A stretch of 6,937 nucleotides of DNA from Deltaproteobacteria bacterium (lineage in GTDB: Bacteria > Desulfobacterota > BSN033 > UBA1163): assembly GCA_016875255.1 (NCBI GenBank), contig VGRU01000192.1:1-6937 (forward strand), in the 5' to 3' direction. The translations under genes were made by a program, and so were the position numbers. Positions 4,997-6,937 of the stretch are shown here, piece after piece. The first letter of the stretch is position 1; each line of letters starts with the position of its first letter. The notes beneath the pieces were generated by a model. It had not been told where the DNA came from. It saw nothing but the letters and a program-made list of their open reading frames with translations, and ran no database searches.

Positions 4997-6075
4997 TCTC
5001 TCAACTCCCTGCCTGTTAACTTTAAAAAAACATCTTCAAGAGTGGCCATCCTCATCAAACAACCCTCTTTACAAAAATCGCGGGTAATCCTCTGGTATAA
5101 ATCACCTCTCTCTTCACAATAGACGATCAGGCGGTGGCCCAGGTCTTCATAGGGAAGCTGGGTGGACTGGATAAAAGACCTCAGTTCCTGGGTCGGTCCG
5201 GCGATTTCGATCACATTCTTTCCCACATGTTGCCGTATCAATTCTTCTGGTTTTCCTTCCACCAGAATCAATCCGTGATCGATGATGATAAGCCGGTCAC
5301 ACAACCTTGAAGCTTCCTCCATATAATGTGTGGTCAGCAAAATGGAGATGCCCTGTTCCCGAAGCGTTTCAAGCTTCTCCCATATCTGATGCCGCGACTG
5401 TGGGTCCAGACCGGTGGTGGGTTCGTCCAGAATCAGAAGGTCTGGATTGTTGATCAGCGAACGGGCCAGGACAAGGCGGCGCATCATGCCGCCGGAGAGT
5501 TCGGTCACAGGTGCATTTAAGCGATGATCGAGGGCAATGAAATCAAGAAGCTCTGTCCCCTTCTGCCGGGCTTCCTTTTTGGGTATATTGAAATACCGCG
5601 CAAAAACCTCAAGATTCTGAAGCACGGTCAGGTCGGGATCCAGGCTGTTCTCCTGCTGACAGACCCCAATGCGGGATTTGATCCGGCGCCAATCCCTGGA
5701 AATATCAAGGTCAAAGATTCTCAGGCTCCCACCGCTCATGGGAGAGAAACCATAAACCATCCGGATGGTTGTGGTCTTTCCCGCACCATTCGGGCCCAGA
5801 ATCCCAAAGCACTCACCCGTTTTCGCCTGAAACGAAATCCGGTTGACAGCGACAAAGCTATCAAATTTTTTCAACAAATTTTCTGCCTTGACAATATGTT
5901 GACCGGAGAAATAGGTTTGGGTTCCAGAACCTCTTTCAGGATTCAATCTATTCTCCCTTCTCCTGTTTTCTTTGAAACTTGAAAATGGAAAACTTGGGGC
6001 CGAATCTTTATTCTTGATTTTTGTGTAAACTCCTTTTGATTCTTTTAACCAGTACTGCGTTACCCGACTCCGCAT
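4993..6075 (-). CDS. ABC exporter ATP-binding protein (NodI/DrrA-like)
   Basis: Cytoplasmic ATPase that powers the ABC-2 exporter with the next gene. In the 360-residue form: Walker A GPNGAGKT (94-101), Q-loop CQQENSLDPDLT (139-150), signature LSGGM (193-197), Walker B LLILDE with E218, and H-loop H250. The end VFLKLTGRELRE is typical of NodI/DrrA. ATG 6075 follows GGAGG by eight bases and overlaps the MFS stop by 16, so it is the formal choice. However, it adds about 43 basic, Ser/Lys-rich residues with more A/T in third codon positions than the rest and no family match. TTG 5946, six bases after GGGAG, would give 317 residues, close to the usual family length. A GTG at 6111 is also open but less likely. 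The catalytic body is certain; the start is not. Confidence 0.9.
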   Translation of the reverse strand: MRSRVTQYWLKESKGVYTKIKNKDSAPSFPFSSFKENRRRENRLNPERGSGTQTYFSGQHIVKAENLLKKFDSFVAVNRISFQAKTGECFGILGPNGAGKTTTIRMVYGFSPMSGGSLRIFDLDISRDWRRIKSRIGVCQQENSLDPDLTVLQNLEVFARYFNIPKKEARQKGTELLDFIALDHRLNAPVTELSGGMMRRLVLARSLINNPDLLILDEPTTGLDPQSRHQIWEKLETLREQGISILLTTHYMEEASRLCDRLIIIDHGLILVEGKPEELIRQHVGKNVIEIAGPTQELRSFIQSTQLPYEDLGHRLIVYCEERGDLYQRITRDFCKEGCLMRMATLEDVFLKLTGRELRE

Positions 6076-6937
6076 CCATGATGCCTCCTCTCCACGATAC
6101 CTAAGCCGCACAAAGCCGCCACTGCCGCCATCCCAGCCAGGAGAAGGAAAGCCAACTGGTAGCTTCCGGTCTCATCAAAAATGACCCCGGCGATATAGGC
6201 ACAGAATCCCCCGCCTAAAAAATGGATGGTGTTCACAAAACCGGTAAGAACGCCAATCGACCTCACTCCGTAAAGGTTCCCGATCAGAATGGGGGTCAGA
6301 GGAGCGGTGATCAGATGGGTGAAGCCAAAGAGCAAGGCAAAGAGATAAAGGGAAGGAAGTGTCTTAAACTGAATCACCAGCAGGTAGAGAAAGAAACGGA
6401 GCACGAACGTCAGGACAATGGGGATTTTATTGCCGATCCGGTCAGCCGCAGGCCCTGCCACCAGAATCCCCGCGAGACTCATCAACCCGTACCAGCCCAG
6501 CATATTTCCTGCTGTTTGCGGCGGGACGCCATAATCCGTTGCCAGGGGAATCAGGTGGGTGGTGGCAAAATAATCGCCTCCTCCACAGATGAACATGATC
6601 ACCACAAAGAGCCAGTAGGAGCGGGTCTTCATCGCCTGCTTCAAACCGAAATCCTCATCGCTCGCTGAGGAGAAAGGGTTTCCCTTTATTTCCGTTTTTT
6701 CGATCTTCTCACCTTCCTGTCCCAAAGGTTTCAGCCCAAAGTGATGGGGATCTCCCCTGATCACAAAGAAAGCGAGCAAAAGGTTAACAATCAGCATGAT
6801 GATTCCAATGGAGAGGTACAGCGCCCTCCATCCGTAACTGAACATAAAGAAACTGAAGAGCGGAATGAGCGCAAAATGGCCGAGCGAATTTCCAGACAGG
6901 GCCAGGCTGATGGCCAGCCCGCGCCGTTTTTCGAACC
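6060..6937 (-). CDS. MFS transporter, OxlT/monocarboxylate-type, 5' end outside the window
   Basis: Inner-membrane secondary transporter of the major facilitator superfamily. The frame stays open to the right edge, so 291 residues are visible and the N-terminal part is missing; the internal ATG at 6845 is not the start. The first visible residues, FEKRRGLAISLALSGNSLG, match the conserved loop before helix 5 in OxlT/monocarboxylate-type carriers. Eight helices follow at about 8-30, 36-59, 105-125, 143-163, 172-190, 196-216, 228-252 and 260-281, with a charged central loop at about 60-103. GPAADRIGNK (161-170) is the loop 8-9 version of the MFS motif A. The ATPase gene follows directly. The substrate, perhaps an organic anion, is not determinable. 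Confidence 0.88.
   Translation of the reverse strand, partial: FEKRRGLAISLALSGNSLGHFALIPLFSFFMFSYGWRALYLSIGIIMLIVNLLLAFFVIRGDPHHFGLKPLGQEGEKIEKTEIKGNPFSSASDEDFGLKQAMKTRSYWLFVVIMFICGGGDYFATTHLIPLATDYGVPPQTAGNMLGWYGLMSLAGILVAGPAADRIGNKIPIVLTFVLRFFLYLLVIQFKTLPSLYLFALLFGFTHLITAPLTPILIGNLYGVRSIGVLTGFVNTIHFLGGGFCAYIAGVIFDETGSYQLAFLLLAGMAAVAALCGLGIVERRHHGCGVG

Noticed and set aside
5524..5982. 152-codon plus-strand frame
   Set aside because: It is antisense to the Walker A and Q-loop coding region of the ABC ATPase and has no domain of its own.

Overview
This window most likely comes from the chromosome of an anaerobic bacterium, possibly of the Desulfobacterota (old Deltaproteobacteria) type. The reasons are two proteins built on double [4Fe-4S] ferredoxin domains, a ferredoxin-nitroreductase fusion, a proteobacterial-looking EttA, and spacers filled with short TTCGAA-rich palindromic repeats of a kind common in environmental genomes. 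The taxonomic guess is inference; no rRNA or other phylogenetic marker is present.

Layout. Bases 1-126 are a repeat-bearing leader. Bases 127-1229 (+) hold a translationally coupled pair: a small dicluster ferredoxin-like protein and a LamB/YcsF family protein (PxpA, 5-oxoprolinase subunit A). Only 12 bases separate this pair from the end of the convergent gene ettA (2927-1242, -), which encodes an ABC-F translation factor. Bases 2928-3239 are a 312-base spacer with a second copy of the leader repeat and several AT-rich palindromes. The rest of the minus strand, in transcription order from the right edge, is an MFS transporter cut by the window end (6937-6060), a NodI/DrrA-type ABC ATPase (6075-4993), its ABC-2 membrane partner (4996-4205), and a ferredoxin-nitroreductase fusion (4121-3240) with a good sigma70-like promoter of its own.

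How the genes relate. The ATPase and permease overlap by 4 bases (ATGA) and form one exporter. The MFS gene runs directly into the ATPase gene, so the three are probably co-transcribed. The nitroreductase gene follows but can be started separately. EttA is a housekeeping translation factor with no evident link to its neighbours. The ferredoxin-pxpA coupling is the least ordinary gene pairing: no PxpB or PxpC genes are visible, although more of that operon may lie left of base 1.

The main non-coding signal is an 84-base element present twice (19-102 and 2982-3065, inverted, two mismatches). Each copy has the same orientation relative to the gene it precedes, and each lies in the leader just upstream of that gene. 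I see no CRISPR array, tRNA, rRNA, transposase or integrase. Apart from the repeat element, the window looks like ordinary chromosomal gene content, and I do not see a clear undescribed multi-gene system in it.
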